This document shows, in pieces, positions 51,801 through 62,827 of a DNA stretch of 64,000 bases. The notes beneath the pieces were generated by a model that was given only the letters and a program-made list of their open reading frames with translations, was not told where the DNA came from and did no database searches. The stretch is from Ciona intestinalis (taxonomy: Eukaryota > Chordata > Ascidiacea > Phlebobranchia > Cionidae): NCBI RefSeq assembly GCF_000224145.3, contig NW_004190505.1, forward strand, positions 17,023 through 81,022, given 5' to 3'. The translations under genes were made by a program, and so were the position numbers. Position 1 is the stretch's first letter, and every line of letters begins with the position of its first letter.

Positions 51801-54800
51801 AAGTAAGTTGCATATGTGGTAACTCGTAAGCTGGCACGAGGTGTTTGGAACAGAACACCCGTGTTATAACGACTGTTGTTGCCCCACATAGCTATTTCAT
51901 CAACCCATACACCTTGTACTGAATGTAGTTTTGACCTGCATAAGTTCGTTGTTACCTGGTTGATCCTGCCAGTAGTGATTTGCTTCTCTCAAAGATTAAA
52001 CCATGCAAGTCTAAGTACGAGCTCTCGTACAGCGAAACTGTGTACAGCTTGTACTGAATGTAGTTTTGACATAGGTTAATTTATCAATGTTGTTGTTAAT
52101 TTATCGAAGTATCTACAATAAGGGTGGCGACCATGTAAGTGGAACTGTACAAAGTAAAAAATTAAAAAGTTGGTTTTATCTAAAATCCCTCCCCAGGTTC
52201 CCACCGTCTAGCCCGCCACATGGGGTCACTAGATGCTCGTTACGGTTCGCTCTTTACTGACCCCTTATGGAGGGAAAATGTGGATAAACTTGATGGGACG
52301 AATACAACGGAGAGTGGTTGTGATGCCATAGTCACTCGTATAATGGAATATATGGACGAAGCATCCAATGTTTTGCCGCTAACCATCGCAGAAGCGATGC
52401 TCACGTTCAGACAAACCGGGTAAGTCTTCTTTATAACAGGCTGTTCGAAAAGTCATTGTGCATCCTTCTAATATTTTCTAAGAGTTTGGTTAAGGTGTTT
52501 AGAAACAAAATAAGAATTCTCCAAGCCTGTATTGATGCTAATGGGGGTCACTTTCAACATTGTTATAATTGTTACTCATTTAGAATAGGAGCTATAGTAA
52601 ACTTGAAAGAGATCTTCTGCAAATTTATTTTTAATATCAAAGTGTCTTGCCCAAGAACACATACACCCACAGTGGTAGCAGCATCGAGCCTTGAACCCCT
52701 TACCTCTGGGTTACAGGCATAATGAAGTAAAATGCAGGGGGAAAAGTCAGTCCTTTAGGATTGTATAAAAAGATCGCTTTCAAACTTAGTATATCTTATA
52801 TTCTATATGGGTGAAGCGTCTATGGATTTTAATTTGCTGGTTTAGTCTAATTTAGGTTCTTTAATATTGTTTTATATTTATATGAGTGAGCTTGAATAGT
52901 TTATGTGCAGGGCAGGCAATTCAAACATGGCCAGGTTTGAAACAGTATTGTATGAATATAAGCCTTTCATTTGTTGTTATAACCCAGCACAGGCAGAGCA
53001 AAAGGACATATGTTGTGTATGTTGGTATCTAATATTGCGTATACTGTGTTAAGGACTTGCTTTGTAAAGTTGGTGCTCAACGGGTGTCGCCAGAGAGCCA
53101 CCTACTGCCATATACTTAAAACTAACAGTGCAAACAATATGCATATGCTCATGTTTGTTGCAAAAAGCATTGAATCTATTTGTATCCTAGGGTTATAGAT
53201 TGTTTGTCTTTGTTTTTTGTTCTTTATGGGCGAGGTCTTACAGCGAGGCACGCCATCCAACCTGGGGTTTAGACCACAGTTGTCCCATTACCCTCTAAAG
53301 TCTTTTAACTTGCATTAGAAACGCGGGTTGCTTAGTATTCGTCATATCTGTGTTTATAACACGCAATGTTTGTTGTTGGCTACGTGCCGTGATGTCACAT
53401 CCTGTATGGTTGATCGTCATTTCCCGTCTGTAAAATATTATCAGATAAGTTTAACACTGTGACGCAACCACTAACCTGTGGTTGTGCCTGTTTAACAGAA
53501 TTCAGTTAAAAATAATCTAAAAATCGAAACATTATGACGCAATTATCAGATTATTGTTTTAGTTTTTTCATTCGACCACTATATAAACAATTACAATATG
53601 ACACAACAAATAACATAGCTGGTGGTTTTTAAACACAATATTTAAATGGGCGGAAAATTTTCAAATTATTGTTTAAACTTGCAAACAGAATTACTTAGAA
53701 TATTTAGTTAAAAATCTTGGTTTGTGTGAAACAAAATGTTTATAATAATTAAACCAACGTAGCTGGTATATATAGTATGATATGTGTGTGTACTAATCTA
53801 CTAACTAGTATCAGATGAATCATATTTAGCAGGATATGGTTATTCATATGTTGAATATCTACCCATGTTGCAGCATGGCTTATATTATTTATATCTCTGT
53901 TTGTCAACCTTTCATGGTTCGTGGCCTCCTGCTCCATCAATAATATATCCTACGTTTGTTTTAACTTATTTACACATTTGTTTGAGTTGTTGAAATTATT
54001 ATGTTTCTGACATAACTGAAGCAACAGGAAGCATATTTTGGTTTAATGGCCGTACAGTAACGTGTATCTGTGTAAGAAACAGTTTGTTTAATGCAAAAAC
54101 AACATCATTAAACTTAAAAATATCCCTTGTCGGTTTCAGGTGATAATCTGACATTACTCTGGTTTTTAAACGGCGATTGTATTATTCCATTACAAAGCTT
54201 GGTATTGTTGCAACAACATGAACCTTCGTTTGTTGTTTGTTTACGTCACAGTGAACATTATACCCGAGGGCATCACATCATGCGTCTGTAGCTTCACCAC
54301 ACTGTAATGTTAAACCAATTTCAACTCTGTGTCCTGTGTTCAACAAAACCAATGGTTTCTATCCCGGGTTGGGGCAAACCATGGTTCCTAAGATTTTAGG
54401 CTTCAAACATCAAATATGTGTCTGCTTTTGTGGAACCATATATTGTATTGTGACATCACATACATTGTATTATGACATCACATGCATTACATTATGACAT
54501 CACATTTATTCCCAGGGAAGAAGGTTCTTCACAAAAGTTTATCCCGTTTATTTCGGTAAGTGACAAGTTTATGCACGTTGCATGTGTGGTACCTCGTTTA
54601 CTTTGCGTAAATTGTGATGTCATTTCCTGCTTTACTCTGCCGCTTTTGTCCGAACAGGAAATTAACCGGGTTTGAAAATAATAGTAAACCTTTAAGATTT
54701 GTTTGTGCCGTAAGATAAGACACTTAACAGCCAACCCTGATCAAGTTGCTGTATGAAAAACAATTGCCAGAAGGCCAATTCAGATTTATAGTACCTATTA

Positions 54801-57800
54801 TGACATCACAACATTTTCTATTATTACATCACAGGAAATACGGGTAGGGGAAAACGACCTGATGTCATCGTGCGACTCCGACAAGGAGGAAGGCGGAGTC
54901 GTCACTGCGGCCACGGCACCGTCAACCTCCCAAGCGCCAGTAAATGTTACATCCCCTCCTGCCTCACCGTCAGTACCAGCACCATCCATCGCTATGTAAG
55001 AGGATTATTAACTTTGTATTAGGTTGGGGTAAAATGGTCTGTAGATGCATTGTAAGTAAGATGTTCCATTTATATATATGTGTATAGTAGGTAACCAGTT
55101 GGGGTAAAATGGTTCATACTTTCACTCCTGTTCATCTTCCCATCCATTGTTAGACAATGAACAATTCTTTACAAATTTTATATTGTGTTTTATAACCTGA
55201 TTCTCTGTCATCAACTTACTAAATGTTACTTTAATCCAAGAATTCTTAGTGGGTGTTGGGGTAATGAACCAACTCTGGTCTAAATCCCAGGTCCTTAACA
55301 AGGACTCCCCAATAATAAAATCCAATCTATTCATCGTATTCCCCAGAAGTTCTACCACCACTACCAGCAGTAGTGGGCCACTGGAAGTTAAACTTGGGCT
55401 ACAGGTTGATTACTGGAAAGAAAAAGACAACAACAAAAACAGCTTAAAGACAAACTTTCGTTCGTTCCACGTCAGCTGCCTCCCGCTAGCTGGTGATCGA
55501 GCTGTACAATCGGGACTTATACTCGATGTTGTTACTAAAGGGAAAAAAATGATAAGTAATAAGTTGATGTTACTTGGTCCAAATGTTTGAACAAATGCAA
55601 CTTATTTATCCTCACATAGCGGGACAATGACAGTCGTTATAACCTGAGTGTTCTGTTTCATACACCATTTTATAGGCATGGCTGTTGCATACAACTATAC
55701 AAGTCAACTATATTTTGAACTTTTTACCAACAGGACACATACACCCACAATATAACTTATTTATCCTCGCATGGCAAGACGACAGTCGTTATTACACAGG
55801 TGTTCTGTTTCATACACGCATATGTTTAGTGGTTGCCCAGAACACACATAACAGTAACAGTTGATGAATCAAGCATGGGATCCTACAGTTTCAATGCAAG
55901 CACACCAACCATATTGATACACCACTGCCCAATCACCCATGCCTTGAATACATCCATATATAGGGAGATGCAGTATATATTTATATAAATTGTCGAAATA
56001 TTGAATTAAAGGTCAAACCAAAGAAATTTATTGTAGATTTAGGATTAGAACTTATTTGTAATAATNNNNNNNNNNNNNNNNNNNNNNNNNNNNNNNNNNN
56101 NNNNNNNNNNNNNNNNNNNNNNNNNNNNNNNNNNNNNNNNNNNNNNNNNNNNNNNNNNNNNNNNNNNNNNNNNNNNNNNNNNNNNNNNNNCCATCGCTAT
56201 GTAAGAGGATTATTAACTTTGTATTAGGTTGGGGTAAAATGGTCTGTAGATGCATTGTAAGTAAGATGTTCCATTTATATATATGTGTATAGTAGGTAAC
56301 CAGTTGGGGTAAAATGGTTCATACTTTCACTCCTGTTCATCTTCCCATCCATTGTTAGACAATGAACAATTCTTTACAAATTTTATATTGTGTTTTATAA
56401 CCTGATTCTCTGTCATCAACTTACTAAATGTTACTTTAATCCAAGAATTCTTAGTGGGTGTTGGGGTAATGAACCAACTCTGGTCTAAATCCCAGGTCCT
56501 TAACAAGGACTCCCCAATAATAAAATCCAATCTATTCATCGTATTCCCCAGAAGTTCTACCACCACTACCAGCAGTAGTGGGCCACTGGAAGTTAAACTT
56601 GGGCTACAGGTTGATTACTGGAAAGAAAAAGACAACAACAAAAACAGCTTAAAGACAAACTTTCGTTCGTTCCACGTCAGCTGCCTCCCGCTAGCTGGTG
56701 ATCGAGCTGTACAATCGGGACTTATACTCGATGTTGTTACTAAAGGGAAAAAAATGATAAGTAATAAGTTGAGGTTACTTGGTCCAAATGTTTGAACAAA
56801 TGCAACTCATTTATCCTCACATAGCGGGACAATGACAGTCGTTATAACCCGAGTGTTCTGTTTCATACACCATTTTATAGGCATGGCTGTTGCATACAAC
56901 TATACAAGTCAACTATATTTTGAACTTTTTACCAACAGGACACATACACCCACAATATAACTTATTTATCCTCGCATGGCAAGACGACAGTCGTTATTAC
57001 ACAGGTGTTCTGTTTCATACACACATATGTTTAGTGGTTGCCCAGAACACACATAGCAGTAACAGTTGATGAATCAAGCATGGGATCCTACAGTTTCAAT
57101 GCAAGCACACCAACCATATTGATACACCACTGCCCAATCACCCATGCCTTGAATACATCCATATATAGGGAGATGCAGTATATATTTATATAAATTGTCG
57201 AAATATTGAATTAAAGGTCAAACCAAAGAAATTTATTGTAGATTTAGGATTAGAACTTATTTGTAATAATTTGTGCTTTTTGCAAATTGTTTTTTTTTTA
57301 AATAATATTTATATCTTAACTTTTTCATAGTAATTATGACTTTCCTACAATAGTTTATGATGTTTGCAGTGAGGTTGCCGGGAAAGAAAGGCAAAGAAAA
57401 GGAAGCTGAATCGAAATCCCAAGCCGTCGGGAGTATTAATAGGTTGATCTGCACGTCTAAACATCAAAACAGTTTACTAAGAGGTAGGTAACATTGTTGG
57501 TTGTTTACTTTGGACAACCCATTAGTGACTACTGGGTTGGAGCAATTGCCGTTAAGTGTCTTGCCCAAGGACACCCACAATAGTAGCAACCATGATCTTT
57601 GTACCTGTAACGACTGAGCTACAGGCAGGTGGACTAACTGCTCTGCCAGGATATAATACAACTACACTAGCAGCGGTTGGTCTTGAACCGTGTAACCTCC
57701 CAGCTACAGGCAGACACTCTAACCTCACTATTTTTGGCTGTTAAACAAAAGCCAATGCATAAAATATAATTGATAAACTGTTTGTTGAAGCTGACCTGCT

Positions 57801-58056
57801 GAAAACTTCCACAAGTATAAGTTACCATACGTAAAAAGCTCAATTTATTACAGTCTGGATGTTAAATGCCTCAACTATGGGACGCTAACGACGATCCATG
57901 ATATGGAGTGAAGCCGTAATACGTTTTAAATTGTTTCTTTGTTTAGTGCAAGTTGATGGGGTTGAATGGAGGGACATCAAGTTTTTCCAGCTATCCTCAC
58001 ATTGGTCCAGTCATGTCAATGCCTTTCCTGTGGCTTCTTTTAGTTCTATGTCGTAA
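42834..58056 (+). CDS. PACS1: Phosphofurin acidic cluster sorting protein, 20 exons
   Basis: Exons in phase: 42834-42922, 43273-43360, 43601-43690, 44146-44271, 44551-44704, 45075-45160, 46709-46849, 47466-47626, 47855-47933, 48871-48927, 49385-49493, 49785-49933, 50544-50749, 50931-51085, 52197-52419, 54516-54555, 54835-54995, 55347-55555, 57370-57483, 57947-58056; 848 aa (human PACS1 963, PACS2 889). The cargo-binding region is at the N terminus ([33 protein letters not shown]-type [17 protein letters not shown]), then acidic clusters, [22 protein letters not shown] and HSSSQTEIS, and the C-terminal PACS domain ([66 protein letters not shown]). The family sorts acidic-cluster cargo such as furin in the TGN/endosome system. 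One gene here may represent both vertebrate PACS1 and PACS2. Exon 18 is repeated at 56552-56760 by an assembly overlap. Confidence 0.98.
43790..43885. repeat. Dispersed repeat family F, copy 1
   Basis: Shares TTTAGAAACAAAATAAGAA, TGTATTGATGCTAA and GGTCACTTTCA with 52475-52580, both in PACS introns. Confidence 0.55.
45195..45655 (+). repeat. Dispersed repeat family B, about 4.7 units of 97 bp
   Basis: Tandem units with GTGAGGCATGCCATGGGTCC, CCCAACATTGTATATGCACA and TTCTATTCTATATGGGT in a PACS intron. Confidence 0.92.
48345..48805 (-). repeat. Dispersed repeat family B, about 4.7 units, inverted
   Basis: Same unit as 45195-45655 on the opposite strand (ATGGCGTGCCTCACTGTAGG, GCATATACAATGTTGGGGTA). 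Confidence 0.92.
49500..49700 (-). repeat. Dispersed repeat family B, about two units, inverted
   Basis: CGTGCCTCACTGTAGGACCT and GTGCATATACAATGTTGGGG, in a PACS intron. Confidence 0.88.
50335..50495 (-). repeat. Dispersed repeat family E, copy 3, inverted
   Basis: Reverse complement of the family at 10245-10410: AGAGACTGACGATGCCATTT, GATTTTTGTCTGTTACG and ACACAAGAATCGTTCAACTC. Confidence 0.6.
50790..50855 (-). repeat. Dispersed repeat family B, partial unit
   Basis: TACAATGTTGGGGTAATGTG then ATGGCGTGCCTCACTGTAGG, in the 180-bp PACS intron before exon 14. Confidence 0.85.
51225..51895 (-). repeat. Long family A array, about 6.7 tandem units of about 98 bp
   Basis: The longest family A array of the window. 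Units run ACGTGGTAACTCGTAAGCG, GGCACGAGGTGTATGAAACA, GAACACCCGTGTTATAACGA and GCCATGCGAGGATAAATAAG. It fills half of PACS intron 14 and lies next to the 18S rRNA fragment. Confidence 0.95.
51953..52042 (+). pseudogene. Fragment of 18S rRNA (5' end) in a PACS intron
   Basis: About 90 bp match the conserved start of eukaryotic 18S rRNA: TACCTGGTTGATCCTGCCAG, then CTCAAAGATTAA, CATGCAAGTCTAAGTACGAG and CGTACAGCGAAACTG. A few positions in otherwise universal words differ (for example TTTGCTTCTCTC), so it is a decayed or miscopied piece. It starts near rRNA base 1 and stops abruptly. The same 23-bp sequence lies on both sides, at 51913-51935 and 52048-52070. Confidence 0.9.
52475..52580. repeat. 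Dispersed repeat family F, copy 2
   Basis: See 43790-43885. Confidence 0.55.
53890..53970 (-). repeat. Dispersed repeat family D, inverted fragment
   Basis: TCAACCTTTCATGGTTCGTG and CTGCTCCATCAATAA, reverse complement of the end of 350-510. Confidence 0.5.
54986..56065. repeat. Left copy of a gap-flanking duplication (1080 bp)
   Basis: Nearly identical to 56191-57270 (offset 1205). Contains PACS exon 18. A few single-base differences (for example near 55567) suggest two haplotypes. Confidence 0.88.
56066..56190. other. Assembly gap, 125 N
   Basis: Run of N flanked by the same 1080 bp on both sides. Confidence 0.99.
56191..57270. repeat. Right copy of a gap-flanking duplication (1080 bp)
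   Basis: See 54986-56065. Carries the extra copy of PACS exon 18 at 56552-56760. Confidence 0.88.
57505..57590 (+). repeat. Family A head module alone
   Basis: GACAACCCATTAGTGACTAC, TGGGTTGGAGCAATTGCCGT and GTCTTGCCCAAGGACA without the 98-bp unit. Confidence 0.75.
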
Positions 58057-58839
58057 TTTATGTGCAATTTGTTTTATGTCAATCATTTATTTATAACACT
58101 AAACCATTTAATATTATTGCTTACAATTGGAATGCCTCCACTCTAGTATACACAGTTAGACAATAAGTATGATATATATATTTCAAGCAAAATGATTTTA
58201 CAACAAAGACTTAATGGTGTTATGAATGCTGTGAACATCAGATTAGGTCGAGATGATTGTTTACAGGTAGACTCTCTCATCTTAACTAGCATAACCAGGC
58301 AGTCGTCAGTTTCTTATGTTTAGTCACAATGCTGACAATCTTTGCCGCAAAAATTGGTGATTTTGGAGCCCCCTGCTTCTTTTAAGAACTTATTCACGAA
58401 GTTCGCTAGGGTCAGCTCATCTGCATCGGCTATCTACACAAATAACTTTAATTATTTACAAACAAAACACTTATGTCTGGTTTCATTTAGTAGTTTTCGG
58501 CGCAACGACAGTCGTTGTAACACGGGTGTTTTGTTTCATACACCTCATGCTTGTTTACAAGTTACCGCGTGTGTAACTACAATAACACATTGTAACCATA
58601 TCATACATTCATACCTCAACTTTGAAAAGATCTTTTTTCGTCGCAAAAGCGGAGAAGGTAGTAGAATAAACCATTCTTTCCTTAATAGTGGCGGCCGCAC
58701 TGATCCTAAATAAAATAGTCTGGTGAACTTTAACGCAATGTTGCTATATTTAAATCCTTTGTTTTTGTTTTAAACTTGTTTTTATCTTTGTAATCAAAAA
58801 GACAAATAAAAGTCAATATACTGATAGTGACAAACCCTC
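58057..58839. other. Convergent intergenic region
   Basis: 780 bp between the PACS stop and the next minus-strand stop. One family A unit at 58495-58580. No gene seen. Confidence 0.55.
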
Positions 58840-59468
58840 TTACCATTTCACTGCAGATACTTTCTCTCTAAACCGATCATGCCCAATCATGAAGCTGGCA
58901 TTCAACTGCGCATACACAGTCGTCTGAGTTTTTACAAATTCCAAAAACTTATCAAAGCAGTCCGGGTCCTCATAGGTGATATCGGCTCCTTCCAGATGTT
59001 TTATTTGTCTGCCCTCCTTTTTGACCTCCGGGGTAATGTAAAAGAAACGTGCGAGAATTCTCTGGGGTCCACGCTTTTTTTGGGTCTCCCCTTCCACAGT
59101 TTTTACATACAACTTTTCCGATTCGCCTTCAAACTTAATTCCAGATACTGACTGTGGAAAACATAAGGCATTAAAGTACTTGGCACACACATGTTTATAA
59201 AAGCAAAAATATTACTTAAAGAACTTAGAGAATGGAATCAACAGCAAGGTGACATTTGGCATAAAAAGGTTTGGGATACAACATTATTTTATAGGCATGG
59301 CTGTTGCATACAACTATACAAGTCAACTATATTTTGAACTTTTCAACATCTTATCACCAACTAAAACTTTAAGGTGCATCTTATGGCATCCAAAATTTTA
59401 CGATAACAGTATTTTTAATTTTACACAAAAGTGAGTTTGTTAAGTAAAATATAAAGCAGACTTACCAT
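58840..59468 (-). CDS. Small unrecognised protein, two coding exons
   Basis: Exons (+ coordinates, transcribed right to left) 59466-59468, the ATG alone followed directly by GTAAG, and 58840-59151. Product about 105 aa: MSVSGIKFEGESEKLYVKTV, then a Lys/Arg-rich stretch (GETQKKRGPQR), FFYITPEVKKEG and MIGHDRFREKVSAVKW. No signal peptide or TM segment. A donor-like ATG/GTAAGA overlaps the last codons, so the 3' end could instead be spliced. Isolation of the start codon in its own exon is like RPS25. Family unknown. Confidence 0.55.
59283..59345. repeat. 62-bp dispersed sequence shared with a PACS intron
   Basis: ATAGGCATGGCTGTTGCATA and the following 40 bp are almost identical to 55670-55732 (and its assembly duplicate at 56875-56937). 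It lies in the intron of the small gene at 58840-59468. Confidence 0.8.
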
Positions 59469-59947
59469 GGCTTAACTTTCAGCTGCAAAACTTAAATGAA
59501 TTAAAAGGATCTGAAAAATAAGTCAAAATGTTATATACCTACGGCATAATTGAAACATTATAATGAAACGACCAGACTAGCTGGTTTAAAACCATAAATA
59601 CGAAACATAACACGTAACTTCGCAGTTAATTTCTCATCTGCCTTTATTTTTAAATCAATCCACGCAAAATATCCTGCGTCAAAACTTTATAAGAAGTCTG
59701 CGTATACACACTACACATATTATTCCATATTTAGTTTTGTAAACCAAACGGACGAGCTACTAGTTTATAAGAAAGTGCCAAATACGCCGCCACAGAAGCA
59801 ACACGCCTGCCAATACGGTTCTAGCAGGAAACTGTTGTTCGTGGTTATTACCCATATATGGTGCGCCAATGGATACCGCTAGTACTGCCAGTTAAGTTTT
59901 TTTGACAAATTTCACCCGTATAAAACTTTAAATTAAACCAAAGAATA

Positions 59948-60190
59948 AAATTATCGTATTTTAAACTGATAACTTCTTATTCTCCTGAAGATGTTAAAGC
60001 AGTTCACAAACACTGAAAAACTTCAATAAATACGTATTTCGCTTTTCCTTAAAACTGTTGTTAGCAAAGTTAGAATATCTACAAATATGTTTCAACATTG
60101 GTTGTTAGCAACCCTGCAATCAAATGTTGTGTTTTGTGGGAATTTTAAAACGGGGTCCAAAGGTTTATATATTACCTAAAGGTTTTAAAC
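59948..60190. repeat. Segmental duplication, copy 1 (first block)
   Basis: About 95% identical by eye to 62828-63070. Followed in both places by family B units and then by the NRF1/octamer block. Confidence 0.85.
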
Positions 60191-60194
60191 TACG

Positions 60195-60625
60195 ATGAGT
60201 GACTTGCCTCACTGTAGGGCCTCACCCATACAGAATAGAATGTACATATACAATGTTGGGGTAATGGGCCAACTCTGGCCTAAATCCCAGGTCCCATGGC
60301 GTGCCTCACTGTAGGACCTCACCCATATAGAATAGAATGTGCATATACAATGTTGGGGTAATGGACCAACTCTGGTCTAAATCCCAGGTCCCATGGCATG
60401 CCTCACTGTAGGACCTCACCCATATAGAATAGAATGTGCATATACAATGTTGGGGTAATGGACCAACTCTGGTCTAAATCCCAGGTCCCATGGCATGCCT
60501 CACTGTAGGACCTCACCCATATAGAATAGAATGTGCACATACAATGTTGGGGTAATGGGCCAACTGTGGTCTAAATCCCAGGTCCCATGACATGCCTCAC
60601 TGTAGGACCTCACCCATATAGAAAA
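60195..60625 (-). repeat. Dispersed repeat family B, about 4.4 units
   Basis: GTGCCTCACTGTAGGACCTC and CATATACAATGTTGGGGTAA repeated every 97 bp. Confidence 0.92.
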
Positions 60626-60734
60626 AAATAGGAACCTCTGAATTCTTGATTTGACACCTCTTGCTTAAATACGCTAAAAAACGAACTTATTATTATTTCT
60701 TCCAAAGTGATATTGCCGATGTGTGACCACGCTA

Positions 60735-60746
60735 CTGCGCATGCGC
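60735..60746. promoter_or_regulatory. NRF1-type palindrome next to an octamer
   Basis: TGCGCATGCGCA, followed about 20 bp later by ATGCAAAT, the POU octamer. The pair recurs in the duplicated blocks at 61197 and 63963. No gene start is visible beside it. Confidence 0.4.
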
Positions 60747-60855
60747 AAAAAGTTGAAACAATTATATGCAAATGTTTATTACTTTTTAGTTGTCCCATAT
60801 GTTGAGTTGGTTGAGGCAAAGTGGGACAGGTTTCCATTCTGTTTTATCGTTCCGA

Positions 60856-60905
60856 NNNNNNNNNNNNNNNNNNNNNNNNNNNNNNNNNNNNNNNNNNNNN
60901 NNNNN
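60856..60905. other. Assembly gap, 50 N, flanked by a 412-bp duplication
   Basis: 60444-60855 and 60906-61317 appear identical (offset 462), so the sequence to the right repeats that to the left. Confidence 0.97.
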
Positions 60906-61317
60906 ACAATGTTGGGGTAATGGACCAACTCTGGTCTAAATCCCAGGTCCCATGGCATGCCTCACTGTAGGACCTCACCCATATAGAATAGAATGTGCAC
61001 ATACAATGTTGGGGTAATGGGCCAACTGTGGTCTAAATCCCAGGTCCCATGACATGCCTCACTGTAGGACCTCACCCATATAGAAAAAAATAGGAACCTC
61101 TGAATTCTTGATTTGACACCTCTTGCTTAAATACGCTAAAAAACGAACTTATTATTATTTCTTCCAAAGTGATATTGCCGATGTGTGACCACGCTACTGC
61201 GCATGCGCAAAAAGTTGAAACAATTATATGCAAATGTTTATTACTTTTTAGTTGTCCCATATGTTGAGTTGGTTGAGGCAAAGTGGGACAGGTTTCCATT
61301 CTGTTTTATCGTTCCGA

Positions 61318-62361
61318 TTTGTTGTAAACTAAAGCGTTGTTAAAATACAATCAGGATGCTTTATAAGGTGTTTGCTAAATATGTCCCATCTTACCCAACA
61401 ATGATAAAATAATAAACAAACAAAAATGACAAACCGAACACACGAAGTACAATACAATCCACGGATAACAAATATTGAACACAATGAACTTAAGATTTTA
61501 AGATTGTTATGTTACATCCCTGATTGCGAAACCTAGTCCTCTTAAAATGTTAACTTAAGTGAAAGCTAAAGGAAATTTAGAAATGACGCTGTAGTTTACA
61601 ATCGGTTTTTTATGTTATTGCACATTTGCACCACCTAGCGGAAAGAATTCTGCGTAATTTCTTTATCAGCAATAATTACCTCTCCCCGCTTTTCGTTGAT
61701 TGCCTCTCGCATAAAACGCCGTCCTTACAACCCGTGGTATTTACACCACGTTACAGTTTGGATGAAGTTAGTTTCTCACCAGCAAGTTTAGTAGCAGCCA
61801 TGTGTTTCTGGTTCAAGACTTGGAGGGAAGGTTTATTAGTGGCATTAATATTGTATTACTAACTTAACTACTATGCTATTACTACCCTTAACTTATTATG
61901 ATTATTGTTACTACTACTATTATAATATCTTAAAACGTAATTTGCGACGCGATACGGTTTCTTCGACGCTTGCGTTTCGCGACTTTTTTTTATGGGGCCC
62001 CATACGCGCTTTGCGTCGACGCGATTCGATTTCTTTTTGCTGCGGTATATACGCGTGAAGAAAGAAGATCAAAGAATAGGTGAGTAAGAATGTATTGTTA
62101 ATCACATTATGCATTGTTACGTACATTGGTTGTTTTAGATTACGTGTGACGTCACGAAGCAGTGATGACGTAACAGAAGAACCTGCTTCGTAAGTTGATT
62201 GTTACGTCATAATAAAAGTTGTTTCATGGTTGTTTATTCTACAGAACATGGGTATGTGACGTCACACAGGATCCCGCCGCTGCTTCTCTCACTCGCAAAT
62301 AAAAAGGTAATTATGACGTAACAATCATTTCCGATAAATCCTAAGAATTCCGATTGTTTCA
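61318..62361. other. Gene-poor stretch
   Basis: Holds GGGGTAA-type repeat debris (about 61330-61400) and ORFs of 60-78 codons on the + strand with no recognisable content. Two short GT-AG bounded stretches (62139-62189 and 62246-62307) could be exons joined to the block after the gap, but frames cannot be decided. Confidence 0.35.
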
Positions 62362-62411
62362 NNNNNNNNNNNNNNNNNNNNNNNNNNNNNNNNNNNNNNN
62401 NNNNNNNNNNN
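62362..62411. other. Assembly gap, 50 N
   Basis: Run of N. No duplicated flank was noticed here, unlike the other three gaps. Confidence 0.99.
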
Positions 62412-62426
62412 CAGAAACCAAACAGT

Positions 62427-62578
62427 TCATGATATCTTGCTATGTTTTATTCCTCTTTCTGGTATACAAGTACACGATACGGTATCGGGCAAAAGCTTAC
62501 TTGACGGCTGGGCAAAGGCTCGTAAGAGCCCGCCCTGACCTCGAGGTCTCAGTGCCGATAGTGGTTTCTCGTTATTAG
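62427..62578 (+). CDS. Possible C-terminal exon of a single-pass membrane protein
   Basis: An open frame running from the gap into MISCYVLFLFLVYKYTIRYR and a basic tail (YLTAGQRLVRARPDLEV) with a stop. One hydrophobic segment followed by Arg/Lys would place the tail in the cytosol. The upstream part is hidden by the gap. Could be chance. Confidence 0.25.
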
Positions 62579-62827
62579 TTATTGTGTTAGGGAAAAGGCG
62601 AATTATATAGCGGACAGAATCACGTGACAGCAGTGTGACGTCATGCGATAAAAGGGAATCGATTTGGGCCTGTCATCGGCTGAACGGGATATCATTAACC
62701 TCGTTCAACGGGGGGTTTGTTTTCATGGGAAAGTCTTTTATGAGATAAGTCGTATCCCAGTTTTGACATGATTAACGCAGTTTTGTGGTTGGGTGATGTG
62801 ACGTCGCTTTAGGCGTCGAGTTGCAAC

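Noticed and set aside
51953-52042. Functional 18S rRNA gene
   Set aside because: Only the first roughly 90 bp are present, with changes in universally conserved words.
53749-53940. 63-codon minus-strand ORF
   Set aside because: Overlaps a family D repeat fragment inside a PACS intron.
61626-62058. Two plus-strand ORFs of 61-78 codons
   Set aside because: No recognisable motif or supportable splice structure; likely chance.
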